Below are positions 53,743 to 62,006 of a stretch of 64,000 nt of DNA, one piece after another; within the stretch, counting starts at the first letter, position 1; the number at the start of each line of letters is the position of its first letter. The notes under the pieces were generated by a model. That model ran no database searches and was not told the origin of the DNA. It worked only from the letters and a program-made list of their open reading frames with translations. This DNA is from Hymenobacter rigui. GTDB taxonomy: Bacteria > Bacteroidota > Bacteroidia > Cytophagales > Hymenobacteraceae. The translations under genes were made by a program, and so were the position numbers. The DNA lies in NCBI RefSeq assembly GCF_003944715.1, contig NZ_RWIT01000001.1:868001-932000 (forward strand), in the 5' to 3' direction.

Positions 53743-55089
53743 ATGAAATCAACCCCAGTACTATTCGCCGCTTTACTGGCGAGCGGCGCTGTTTCAGCGC
53801 AGAATAACACCCAAACCTCCACCAGTTACGGCAACGACAATCGGGTGACGGTAACGCAAACGGGCCGGGACAACACGGCCATTGCCCGTCAGAATGATGC
53901 TGCCGTCAATGGTGGTAGCAGCAGCGGTAACAACAATCAGGTAACCCAAACGCAGGCCGGCAGCCAGCACTTCGCCCAGACTGACCAGATGGGTAACCGC
54001 CAGCAGGCTGTGCAGAACCAATCATCTGATGTAAGCCGAGGTGCCAACAGAGCGTACATTCGCCAAGGCTCAACCGCGGCTGGCAGCGACGGGAACTACG
54101 CCAGTCAGTTTCAGGGAGGCTTCAGTCACGCGGCCTCCATTGACCAGCGTAGCGGCGGCAACTACGCCACGCAAAACCAGGATGGCCGCAACGCCTACGC
54201 CGAAATTTATCAGGCAATAGGTAACAATAACCGCGCTACGCAGGCCCAGTCTACCAATGTGTACGGCGGCAGTGTTACGGCCCGGCAGCTGGGAGCCAAC
54301 AACACGTCCGGTCAGCAGCAATATGCCTCGGGCTCATCCAGTACCCGCGCCAGTGTACTGCAGCAGGGCAATAACAATGCGGCCCGCCAGGAGCAGCAAA
54401 ATCAAAGCTCAAATGCCTATATGACGGCCAGCATTGAGCAGCAGGGTAACAACAACACGGCCCGCCAGACGCAAAGCAGCCGGGGCAGTGCTTATTCCAC
54501 GGCTTTGATTCAGCAGATTGGTAATGGCAATACCGCCACCCAAACCCAGAATCATGCTGGAGGGTATGGGGGCGTGGAAGCCGCGGCTTATCAGAATGGT
54601 AACAATAACGCCACTATCCAGAGCCAGACGGACGTGACATCGGTGCGGGCCACGGCCACCCAGACCGGCAACCGCAACGAGGCCACTCAAACCCAGGCCA
54701 ACGCGGGTTTTTCCATTGCCAGCATCCAGCAGAAGGGCAACAATAACGCCGCCACGCAGCAGCATGGCACGGCGGGTTTCAGCGGATTTGTGCAGGCATC
54801 TACCATGCAGCAGGGAAATAACAATACCGCTGCGCAGAGCCAGCAGGGGCAGGGGCACCGGGCTGTGGTAGAGGAACTCGGAAACCGCAACACCGCCCTG
54901 CAGGATCAGCGGGATGGAGCATCCGGCGGCAACTACGGCTCCATCAGTCAGGCCAGCAACGACGCCTACGCCCGCCAGCTGCAGGTTGGCAGCAGCAACG
55001 AGGCTCGCACCTACCAGGGCGGCACCAGTAACCGTAGCGACGTGACGCAGACCGGAAACGGCAACATGACCATCGTGCGCCAGAATTAG
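53743..55089 (+). CDS. Curlin-repeat (CsgA/CsgB-like) amyloid protein
   Basis: 448 residues from the ATG at 53743 with a signal peptide (MKSTPVLFAALLASGAVSAQ). The rest is about 18-20 curlin repeats of the form GNxNxAxQxQ separated by 15-25 residues (for instance GNNNQVTQTQ, GNNNRATQAQ, GNNNAARQEQ, GNNNTARQTQ, GNGNTATQTQ, GNGNMTIVRQ). Such repeats stack as beta-strand-turn-beta-strand amyloid. CsgE/F/G-like export genes are not in the window. The stop codon TAG is formed partly by an inserted MITE. Confidence 0.92.
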   Translation: MKSTPVLFAALLASGAVSAQNNTQTSTSYGNDNRVTVTQTGRDNTAIARQNDAAVNGGSSSGNNNQVTQTQAGSQHFAQTDQMGNRQQAVQNQSSDVSRGANRAYIRQGSTAAGSDGNYASQFQGGFSHAASIDQRSGGNYATQNQDGRNAYAEIYQAIGNNNRATQAQSTNVYGGSVTARQLGANNTSGQQQYASGSSSTRASVLQQGNNNAARQEQQNQSSNAYMTASIEQQGNNNTARQTQSSRGSAYSTALIQQIGNGNTATQTQNHAGGYGGVEAAAYQNGNNNATIQSQTDVTSVRATATQTGNRNEATQTQANAGFSIASIQQKGNNNAATQQHGTAGFSGFVQASTMQQGNNNTAAQSQQGQGHRAVVEELGNRNTALQDQRDGASGGNYGSISQASNDAYARQLQVGSSNEARTYQGGTSNRSDVTQTGNGNMTIVRQN

Positions 55090-55237
55090 GCTGTGTCTGA
55101 AAAGTCATTTGCAACTCGCTGAACGTCATGCTGCGCTTGCCGAAGCATCTCTACCGCTTCACCAGACGGTTCATCCGAAGCGGTAGAGATGCTTCGGCAA
55201 GCGCAGCATGACTGTTTTGGAGTTTTCAGACACAGCC
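55089..55237. mobile_element. MITE-like element with TA target duplication
   Basis: 149 bases bounded by perfect 15-base terminal inverted repeats GGCTGTGTCTGAAAA and flanked by TA on both sides (55087-55088, 55238-55239). The interior is a perfect 36-base inverted repeat (55125-55160 / 55177-55212) with a 16-base loop. No transposase. The ends and the TA duplication suggest mobilisation by an IS5/IS427- or IS630-type transposase. Confidence 0.8.
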
Positions 55238-55266
55238 TAAAAGCATTTTCTCAATTACGCTTATTG

Positions 55267-55303
55267 AAAAGCCCGCTTCCTTTGAGGAGGCGGGCTTTTT
55301 CTT
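55267..55303 (+). terminator. Rho-independent terminator
   Basis: AAAAGCCCGCTTCC / GGAGGCGGGCTTTT hairpin followed by a T run; it serves the curlin-like gene across the MITE. Confidence 0.82.
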
Positions 55304-55607
55304 TCTCAGCAGAAGCGTCTTCTCACCTGTGCAACTGCCTGGCCTGACCACAATCAGCAGCTCAGATCTACGGTCTTGCGCCGCCGTTCGAACCAGGTGG
55401 TACCATTCGGGAAACCGTTAAAAATGTATTGAGGCAACGTTTGGACAGGCGGTTGGCGTCTGCTGTACAGAAAGCCACTGGGTGCCGCGTATGCCCAATC
55501 TGGTTGGTGCAGCTACCGGTACCGAAGCAGGCCGCCTAAGCACGCTGGTGAATAAACCGAAAGCAGCTTGTAAATCGTGTTTTTAACGCAGTATTCAATC
55601 TTTATTC
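55304..55607. other. Intergenic stretch, no feature seen
   Basis: About 300 bases between the terminator and the next gene. No ORF, tRNA, repeat or clear promoter was recognised. Confidence 0.4.
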
Positions 55608-56459
55608 ATGAAATCGATCTGTCTTGCCATCCTTTTTGGATTCATTACTCACACCTGCTTCGCTCAAAAACCGGCCGAGGTGATGATTGTCGGCTGCGAC
55701 CACCTCAACCAGATCTACAAACCCGATAAGCCCGCCACCGATGTTCTGACGCCCCAGGGGCAACAAGAAATCGGCCGCTTCACCGCCGCCATTGCCCGGT
55801 TCCGTCCCGATATGCTGGTGGTGGAAATGCTGCCCGAGGAGCAGCCCCGCCTCGACAGCCTGTACGCTCTGTACCGGCAGGATAAGCTGGACCTAGCCAC
55901 GCTGCCCGGCGGCCGTAGCGAGGTGTATCAGGTGGCTTTCCGGCTGGGCAAGCAGCTGCAGCTGCCCCGGATTTACTGCGCCAATGCCCCCGGCGGCACG
56001 TCGCAGGGCATTCTGCGCACCGGCCAGAACATTGCGCTATACCAGCAGGCCGGGGCGGAGCTGAGCAAAGTAGCCGGGGCCAAAAAGGCTGCGCTGGAAG
56101 ACGGCAGCCTGGCTTTGTCCCGCTATCTGGCCGCCATCAACCAGCCGGAGGTATACAACCTGGTGTACCGGCTGCGCTACGTAACACCGGCCCGCGTTAC
56201 CAATAGCCGCTTCACCAACCCCGATGCAGCCGTGGACACGGCCTTTGTAAACCCGCGCTACATTGGGGCGGAACTGATTTCGGTGTTCAAGAACCGAGAT
56301 TATAAAATCTACTCCAACATCGTCACGCAGGCGCTGCAGATCCGGCCGCAGCGGGTGCTGGCCCTGTTTGGGGCGGCCCACATTGGCTCGTTGCAAAGCA
56401 TCTTCGCCAGTGACCCGGAGTTCCGGGTGGTGGAGTCGCGGAAGTACTTGAAAAAGTAA
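55608..56459 (+). CDS. DUF5694/TraB-like secreted protein
   Basis: 283 residues with a signal peptide (MKSICLAILFGFITHTCFAQ). Core features are VMIVGCDHLNQIY, FRPDMLVVEMLPEEQPRLD and the C-terminal VLALFGAAHIGSLQSIF: the two His/Glu motifs typical of the DUF5694/TraB-erythromycin-esterase-like group. Possible periplasmic metalloprotease-like or esterase-like activity; substrate unknown. Confidence 0.75.
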   Translation: MKSICLAILFGFITHTCFAQKPAEVMIVGCDHLNQIYKPDKPATDVLTPQGQQEIGRFTAAIARFRPDMLVVEMLPEEQPRLDSLYALYRQDKLDLATLPGGRSEVYQVAFRLGKQLQLPRIYCANAPGGTSQGILRTGQNIALYQQAGAELSKVAGAKKAALEDGSLALSRYLAAINQPEVYNLVYRLRYVTPARVTNSRFTNPDAAVDTAFVNPRYIGAELISVFKNRDYKIYSNIVTQALQIRPQRVLALFGAAHIGSLQSIFASDPEFRVVESRKYLKK

Positions 56460-56565
56460 GGAGCACGGTCGGGAAGTAGATTGTGGGAGGAAATACTGAT
56501 GCATGAGGTTGATGGTCAGAAAAGCAAAAGTTGCCGTATAGCCTTCCGGACTTAACCCCTGGATT

Positions 56566-58293
56566 ATGGCAAAGAAAACCGTAGCGGAAATACTGGTAGA
56601 TACCCTGGTGGCGGCCGGCGTGCGGCGCGTGTACGGCGTGGTGGGCGATTCGCTCAACGGCCTCACCGATGAAATCCGGAAGCGCGACAACATTGATTGG
56701 GTGCACGTGCGCAACGAGGAAGCCGGCGCGTTTGCCGCCGGGGCCGAGGCCCACCTCACCGGCTCCTTGGCCGTGTGTGCCGGCAGCTGCGGCCCCGGCA
56801 ACACCCACCTCATCAACGGCCTCTACGACTGCCACCGCAGCCGCGTGCCGGTGCTGGCCATTGCGGCTCAGATTCCGAGCATCGAAATAGGTACCGGCTA
56901 CTTCCAGGAAACTCACCCCGAAAACACCTTCAAAGAGTGTAGCGCCTACTGCGAGCTGCTGGGCAACCCCGGCCAGGCCGTGCGCATGGTGGAATCGGCG
57001 GTGCAAACGGCCCTTACGCAGCGTGGCGTGGCAGTGCTGGTGATTCCCGGCGACATTCAGTACGAGGAAGCCGATGCCCCCGAACCCCGGGTGCCGGCTC
57101 TGCGCAGCAAGGCTACGCTAGTGCCGGCTATGGACGATTTGCGCGCCGCCGCCGATGTGCTTAACACCGCTAATAAGGTGACTATTCTGGCCGGGGCCGG
57201 CTGCGCCAAGGCCCACGCTGAACTGCTGCAGGTGGCCGAAGCTCTGGGCGCCCCCATCGTGCACGCCCTGCGCGGCAAGGAATCCGTGGAGGGCAACAAC
57301 CCCTACGATGTGGGCATGAGCGGGCTGCTGGGCTTCACCTCCGGCTATGCAGCCATCATGGACGCCGATGCCCTGCTGATGTTGGGTACTGATTTTCCCT
57401 ACACCCAGTTTCTGCCCCAGGAAACCCGCACGGTGCAGGTGGACCTGCGCGGGGAGCACATCGGCCGCCGCACCCGGGTGGAAGTGGGTTTGGTGGGTGA
57501 TGTAGCGGCTACTCTGCAGGCCCTGCTACCCATTCTCAACCACAAGCAGGACCGCCACCACCTCCAGAAATCCCTGGATCATTACCAGGAAGCCCGCCAG
57601 AGTCTGGATGAGCTGGCTACCGGGGAGGCCGGCGACACCAGCATGCACCCGCAGTACGTGGCCCGCCTCCTGAACGAGCAGGCCGCCGAGGATGCCATCT
57701 TCACCTGCGACGTGGGTACGCCCACTATCTGGGCCGCCCGCTACCTGCGCATGAACGGCCGGCGGCGCCTGATTGGCTCTTTTAACCACGGCAGTATGGC
57801 CAACGCCATGCCCCAGGCTTTCGGGGCGCAAATGGCCAGTCCCGGCCGGCAGGTAATTGCCCTGGCCGGTGATGGGGGCTTTGCCATGCTGATGGGGGAG
57901 CTGCTGACGCTGAAGCAGCTGAAAACGCCCGTCAAAGTCGTCATCTTCAACAACGCCAGCCTGGCCTTTGTGGAGCTGGAAATGAAGGCGGCGGGTATTC
58001 TGGAGTACGGTACCGAGCTGGATAACCCCAATTTCGCGGCCCTGGCTGAGGCGGCCGGTGTGCGGGGGATCCGCGTATCGGACCCCGCTGATTTGCCCGG
58101 AGCCATTGCCGAAATGCTGGCGCACCCTGGTCCGGTGGTGCTGGATGCCGTGGTAAAGCGCACCGAGCTATCAATGCCGCCCACCATCCAGGCTGCGCAG
58201 GTAAAAGGCTTCAGCCTCTACGCCTTGAAAGCCATTATGAGCGGGCGAGGGGATGAAGTGCTGGAACTGGCCAAAACCAATCTGCTGCGGTAA
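56566..58293 (+). CDS. poxB: Pyruvate dehydrogenase (quinone), PoxB type
   Basis: 575 residues. Thiamine-diphosphate enzyme with YGVVGDSLNGLTDE, catalytic Glu in HVRNEEAGAFAAGAEAHL, AVCAGSCGPGNTHLINGL and the ThDP/Mg motif ALAGDGGFAMLMGELL...FNNASLAFVELEM. The C-terminal KGFSLYALKAIMSGRGDEV and ELAKTNLLR match the membrane-binding tail of E. coli PoxB. It oxidises pyruvate to acetate and CO2, passing electrons to quinone through FAD. Confidence 0.95.
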   Translation: MAKKTVAEILVDTLVAAGVRRVYGVVGDSLNGLTDEIRKRDNIDWVHVRNEEAGAFAAGAEAHLTGSLAVCAGSCGPGNTHLINGLYDCHRSRVPVLAIAAQIPSIEIGTGYFQETHPENTFKECSAYCELLGNPGQAVRMVESAVQTALTQRGVAVLVIPGDIQYEEADAPEPRVPALRSKATLVPAMDDLRAAADVLNTANKVTILAGAGCAKAHAELLQVAEALGAPIVHALRGKESVEGNNPYDVGMSGLLGFTSGYAAIMDADALLMLGTDFPYTQFLPQETRTVQVDLRGEHIGRRTRVEVGLVGDVAATLQALLPILNHKQDRHHLQKSLDHYQEARQSLDELATGEAGDTSMHPQYVARLLNEQAAEDAIFTCDVGTPTIWAARYLRMNGRRRLIGSFNHGSMANAMPQAFGAQMASPGRQVIALAGDGGFAMLMGELLTLKQLKTPVKVVIFNNASLAFVELEMKAAGILEYGTELDNPNFAALAEAAGVRGIRVSDPADLPGAIAEMLAHPGPVVLDAVVKRTELSMPPTIQAAQVKGFSLYALKAIMSGRGDEVLELAKTNLLR

Positions 58294-58302
58294 CGAGATG
58301 CA

Positions 58303-58344
58303 ATAGAACGTCATTCCGAGCGCAGCCGAGGAATGACGTTCTAT
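58303..58344. terminator. Inverted repeat after poxB
   Basis: Perfect 15-base arms ATAGAACGTCATTCC (58303-58317) / complement (58330-58344), loop GAGCGCAGCCGA, 9 bases after the stop. It is related to the GAGCG(C/G)AGC repeat class at 6618-6704. Confidence 0.7.
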
Positions 58345-58486
58345 GTACTTCTTAAAAATCTCTGTGAGCGAACAAAAAGGTCTTTATCGGCTGTTATTTC
58401 CCGATACGCCTGCGGGCTGAAACGCGCGGGTTGTGTTTATTTGCTACTTCTGCCTTGCGCGGCTGCGGCCGTCACTTTGCCGTTCC

Positions 58487-59362
58487 ATGACCAACAAAGA
58501 AATAAAAGCCCTCATCTCCCTGCTCGACGACCCCGAAGTTGCCCCGCAGATTCAGGAGAAAATCCAGACGCTGGGCGAAACTATTATTCCGTTTCTGGAG
58601 GAAAGCTGGGAGGAAACCCTGGATCCTCAGCAGCAGCAGCGCCTCGAAGATCTGATCCACCATTTGCAGTTTGAGGGCCTGCAGCAGCGCCTGCGCGTGT
58701 GGCGCGACTCCGGCGGCGAAAACCTGCTGGAAGGCATGTGGCTGCTGAACAGCTACCAGTACCCCGATGCTGATTTTCAGGTGCTGAACCGGGCCATTGA
58801 GCAGCTACGCTTTGAGGTGTGGACGCTACTGCAACCCGAAATGCACCCCGCCGACCAGGTACAGGCCCTTAACCACGTGCTGTTTCGGGCCCATAAGTTT
58901 GCTGCCAACACCCAGAATTTTCATTCCCCGGCCAACTCCATGCTGCACCGGGTATTGGAAACCCGTCGGGGTAACCCGCTTACACTCTGCGTAATTTACC
59001 TGCTGGTAGCCCAGCGCCTCAAACTGCCGGTGTTTGGCGTGAACCTACCCAACCTGTTTGTACTCACGTACCGGCAGGAGCCGCCGCTGGAGTCGTTCTA
59101 TATCAACTGCTACAACCGAGGCCTGGTGCTTTCCCGCACTGATATTGAGCACTACATCGCGCAGCTCAATCTTACGCCTAACGAAATATTCTTCGAGCCC
59201 TGCTCACACCTGGATATTGTGCGCCGCGCCCTGCGTAACCTGCAGCTCAGCTTCGAGAAATTGCAGGAGCCCGCCAAAGCCGCGGAAGTAGGCCAGCTAC
59301 TGGCCATCCTGACGGTGGAAATGGTAGCCGACAATTCAGACGCTTCGCCGGACGAGGAGTAG
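58487..59362 (+). CDS. SirB1/transglutaminase-like protein
   Basis: 291 residues from the ATG at 58487. N-terminal helical repeats (ISLLDDPEVAPQIQEKIQTL) precede the transglut_core2 domain with ANTQNFHSPANSMLHRVLET, RGNPLTLCVIYLLVAQRLKLP and VLTYRQEPPLESFYINCYNRG. In other bacteria the family is encoded near prmC and has no proven activity; the usual catalytic Cys is not obvious here. Confidence 0.85.
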   Translation: MTNKEIKALISLLDDPEVAPQIQEKIQTLGETIIPFLEESWEETLDPQQQQRLEDLIHHLQFEGLQQRLRVWRDSGGENLLEGMWLLNSYQYPDADFQVLNRAIEQLRFEVWTLLQPEMHPADQVQALNHVLFRAHKFAANTQNFHSPANSMLHRVLETRRGNPLTLCVIYLLVAQRLKLPVFGVNLPNLFVLTYRQEPPLESFYINCYNRGLVLSRTDIEHYIAQLNLTPNEIFFEPCSHLDIVRRALRNLQLSFEKLQEPAKAAEVGQLLAILTVEMVADNSDASPDEE

Positions 59363-59365
59363 GTT

Positions 59366-59442
59366 CCGTTGCCCGTTGTGAGTTGCCAGTTGCCCGTATC
59401 GTTCTTGTATACGGGCAACCGGCAACTCACAACGGGCAACGG
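59366..59442. terminator. 34-base inverted repeat between convergent genes
   Basis: Arms 59366-59399 and 59409-59442 with one mismatch, built of GTTGCCCGTTGTGAGTTGCC-type units; likely a repeat element that also serves as terminator. Confidence 0.7.
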
Positions 59443-59445
59443 ACT

Positions 59446-60054
59446 TTAAAACTTCTTAATCAGGCAGCCGGCAGCGCGCTTATCGGCTACGGCTGCCGGA
59501 CGGCCGGCCAGCAGGTTGTTGAGCACCTGCTCCACGTATTTTTCCTTCACATAAGCCTCCACCTGCGGATTATCGTCAATAGCCCCTTTGTAGCGCACGG
59601 CAAATCCGTCGCCCACGGGCTGCAGCACTACGGCCTCCGGGGTTTTGCTGGCTCCCAGCAGGTTGCTCACTTTCTGGCCTTCATCGGTAAGAAGAGGCAA
59701 ATCGGCACCGGTGGATTTCACCTTCAGCTTTTCCGCGTCGCCGGCGTCGGCACTGGCCTCCAGGTTGATGGGCGCATTCACGAACAGGAACTGCACCCCT
59801 TTGGCCCCATACTCCGCGCTGAGGGCGCTGAGTCGGCTCTGATACAGCTTGGAAAAAGCGCAGCTGGGGTTCAGAAATACCACTACTACGGCTTTGCTAT
59901 CGGCGTAGCTTTTCAGTGCTACTTCGGCATTAGAGGCATTCTTCAGGCTGAAATCGGCCACGGAGCGGGTGCCCTGGGCGCGGGCTGCGCTTACGGCCAC
60001 CGTGCAAAACAGCAGGGCCGCGGCAGCAACAATAGAAAGTCGGCGTAGAGACAT
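59446..60054 (-). CDS. Secreted redoxin (AhpC/TSA-like)
   Basis: 202 residues with a signal peptide (LSIVAAAALLFCTVAVSAARA). Thioredoxin-fold with VVVVFLNPSCAFSKLYQ: one Cys where thioredoxins have CxxC, as in peroxiredoxin-like redoxins. Cis-Pro region SKTPEAVVLQP. The only other Cys is near the C-terminus (AAGCLIKKF), a possible resolving residue. Periplasmic thiol peroxidase-like role inferred. Confidence 0.85.
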   Translation of the reverse strand: MSLRRLSIVAAAALLFCTVAVSAARAQGTRSVADFSLKNASNAEVALKSYADSKAVVVVFLNPSCAFSKLYQSRLSALSAEYGAKGVQFLFVNAPINLEASADAGDAEKLKVKSTGADLPLLTDEGQKVSNLLGASKTPEAVVLQPVGDGFAVRYKGAIDDNPQVEAYVKEKYVEQVLNNLLAGRPAAVADKRAAGCLIKKF

Positions 60055-60139
60055 GAGGAGCGGGAAACTGGTGAGGCGAGGGAAGGGTGCGTATAGCTAC
60101 GCAAAAAAGGCAGAAAGAAAGGACCGTAGCCTGTCTGCG

Positions 60140-60799
60140 CTACTCATTCCTGATTTCACCAATGGTGTACGTAAGAATGTAGTCGGGTTGGGGGTGCAGA
60201 TACTGAATCTGGTGTTGGCTGCGGGAGTTTTCGAGCAGCAGGTGCCCCGTCAGCACACCTGCCTCCCGCAGCTCAAACGGGCTGAGCAACAATTGCTCTT
60301 TAAACACCAGGCCCCGGCGGCTATGCAGCTTATACAGCGTCTCCTTGGCACTCCAATACAGACAATACTTCGTTGCGTCGCTGCCAGCGTCGGCTAACTC
60401 AGATTCCGCTAGAACCCGGGGAGCCAACTTTTTAGCTTTGGGACGGATCAGTTCAATATCTATGCCAACCGCCTCTTGGGTGGAAAGTACCGCCGCTACC
60501 CACTCGCCGGAGTGCGAGAGGGAAACGCCGTAAGTGGGCAGCTCCTGGAAGTAGGGTCGGCCGTTTTTGTCGTTGTGCAGGGTGGCGGGGGTGTCGTTCA
60601 GCTCCCGCAGCAGGTGGTGGGCCAGCACCCGGCCGGCCAGCCATTGCCGGGCCCGCAGCTCGTCGCGGCCCTGGGGGAAGCGGGCCAGGTAGTGCGGCTG
60701 GGCAGGCAGCAGGTCCCAAAGCATTTCAGCTGGTTCCGTCAGGTGCCACAGGCCCAGGGCGGCCGTTTGGGAAATAGGGGAGAGGGCGTGAAGCGGCAA
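60140..60799 (-). CDS. 4'-phosphopantetheinyl transferase superfamily protein
   Basis: 219 residues if started at the TTG at 60799 (MPLHALSPISQTAALGLWHL), which fits the usual N-terminus of the group; an in-frame GTG at 60919 is possible. Mg/CoA motifs VGIDIELIRPK and LYWSAKETLYKLHSRRGL, plus GVSLSHSGEWV. Sfp-type enzymes load the phosphopantetheine arm onto acyl or peptidyl carrier proteins. The carrier is not in the window. Confidence 0.9.
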   Translation of the reverse strand: MPLHALSPISQTAALGLWHLTEPAEMLWDLLPAQPHYLARFPQGRDELRARQWLAGRVLAHHLLRELNDTPATLHNDKNGRPYFQELPTYGVSLSHSGEWVAAVLSTQEAVGIDIELIRPKAKKLAPRVLAESELADAGSDATKYCLYWSAKETLYKLHSRRGLVFKEQLLLSPFELREAGVLTGHLLLENSRSQHQIQYLHPQPDYILTYTIGEIRNE

Positions 60800-60936
60800 G
60801 TGGTGAAAGAGGAAGGTATGCGAAGGTGAAGGTACGAGGGAAAATAAGGGCCTGATATCTGTGTAGCGGGCAGAGTAGCTGCCGGGCGGTATCTTCGCCC
60901 TGCGGTTTCGCAACTTCACCTTTCACAACCTCACCC

Positions 60937-61866
60937 TTGTCTTCCCGTCCGCAGGTTCACAAAGCAGCTTCTCTTACCGGCCACCGCGACTGTGTGTATG
61001 CCCTCTCGGGCGTAGCCGGTGAGCAAACCGTATTTTCATCGGGGGCGGATGGGCTGGTGGTAGCCTGGCAGGCCGATGCGCCCGAACAGGATGGCGACTT
61101 GCTGGCCCGCGTGGAAAACTCAGTGTATGCGCTGCTGCACCTGCCGGAGCGTAATCTGCTGGTGCTGGGGCATAATTTTCAGGGCGTACAGGTGCTGGAG
61201 TTAGGTGCCAAAACGCTGCTGCATGCTACGGCGCTTCCTCCGGTAGCCATTTTCGACCTGGCGTATTCCGCGGTGCACAACCGGCTGTACGTGGCCCTGG
61301 GCGACGGCACGTTGGCCGTACTGCGGGGCACTGATTTCGGGGTGGAAAAACTGCTGCGCCTCGCCGATAAAAGCCTGCGCTGCCTGGCCCTGCATGAGCA
61401 GCGCGGCGAGCTGGCCGTGGGCGGCTCCGACCACAAGGTGCGCATCTTGGACGCGGCGTCGCTGGAAGTGAAGCAGGTCGTGGAAGGAGCCACCAACTCG
61501 GTATTCACCTGCGCGTACTCCCCCGATGGGCGCTACCTGCTCACAGCCGGCCGCGACGCGCATTTGCGCATCTGGGACGTGGCCGCCGGCTACCGGGAAC
61601 ACCGCAGCATTGTGGCCCACATGTTCACCATCAACCACCTGGCCTTTTCGCCCGATGCCCGCCTGCTGGCCACCTGCAGTATGGACAAAAGCATCAAGCT
61701 CTGGGACGCCGAAACCTGGCAGCTGCTGCGCGTGGTGGACAAAGCCCGGCACGCCGGCCACGGCACCTCCGTAAACAAGTTATTTTGGCCGGGCAGCGGG
61801 AAACGGCTAGTTTCGTGTAGCGACGACCGGAGCCTGGCAGTGTGGGAAATCCAGAGTAGTGAGTAG
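60937..61866 (+). CDS. WD40-repeat protein
   Basis: 309 residues starting at TTG 60937. Seven blades can be followed by eye; the clearest are TGHRDCVYALSGV, ARVENSVYALLHL, VFTCAYSPDGRYLLTAGRDA with LRIWDV, INHLAFSPDARLLATCSMDK with IKLWDA and LVSCSDDRSLAVWEI. No signal peptide, so cytoplasmic. A protein-interaction platform; partner unknown. Divergent from the Sfp-type gene. Confidence 0.88.
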   Translation: MSSRPQVHKAASLTGHRDCVYALSGVAGEQTVFSSGADGLVVAWQADAPEQDGDLLARVENSVYALLHLPERNLLVLGHNFQGVQVLELGAKTLLHATALPPVAIFDLAYSAVHNRLYVALGDGTLAVLRGTDFGVEKLLRLADKSLRCLALHEQRGELAVGGSDHKVRILDAASLEVKQVVEGATNSVFTCAYSPDGRYLLTAGRDAHLRIWDVAAGYREHRSIVAHMFTINHLAFSPDARLLATCSMDKSIKLWDAETWQLLRVVDKARHAGHGTSVNKLFWPGSGKRLVSCSDDRSLAVWEIQSSE

Positions 61867-61869
61867 TCA

Positions 61870-62000
61870 GGAGTTAGGAGCTGGTAAAGGGCAGCCCATA
61901 CGGCCCCATGCTTTTTCTCAGCTGCTACACTCAATGTCTTTCTCTCGTACTTGGAGCCTCTTCGTGCCGCCGCCCCTCTCTTCTGGCTTCTAGCTCCCAA
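61870..62000. repeat. Dispersed repeat, GAGTTAGGAGCTGG family
   Basis: GTCAGGAGTTAGGAGCTGG near 61870 and the complementary CTTCTGGCTTCTAGCTCCC near 61980, with a pyrimidine-rich interior. It is related to the repeat at 26211-26327. It fills the gap between the WD40 and DivIVA genes. Confidence 0.45.
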
Positions 62001-62006
62001 GTACCT

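Noticed and set aside
53743..55089. Adhesin or ice-binding protein based on Asn/Gln/Thr repeats
   Set aside because: The strict GNxNxAxQxQ periodicity with varying spacers is the curlin pattern.
55089..55237. Full insertion sequence
   Set aside because: Only 149 bases with no transposase frame; classed as MITE-like.
55380..55420. Possible tRNA T-arm (GTTCGAAC)
   Set aside because: The flanking bases do not form the 5-pair T stem on either strand, and no acceptor stem or anticodon arm can be placed.
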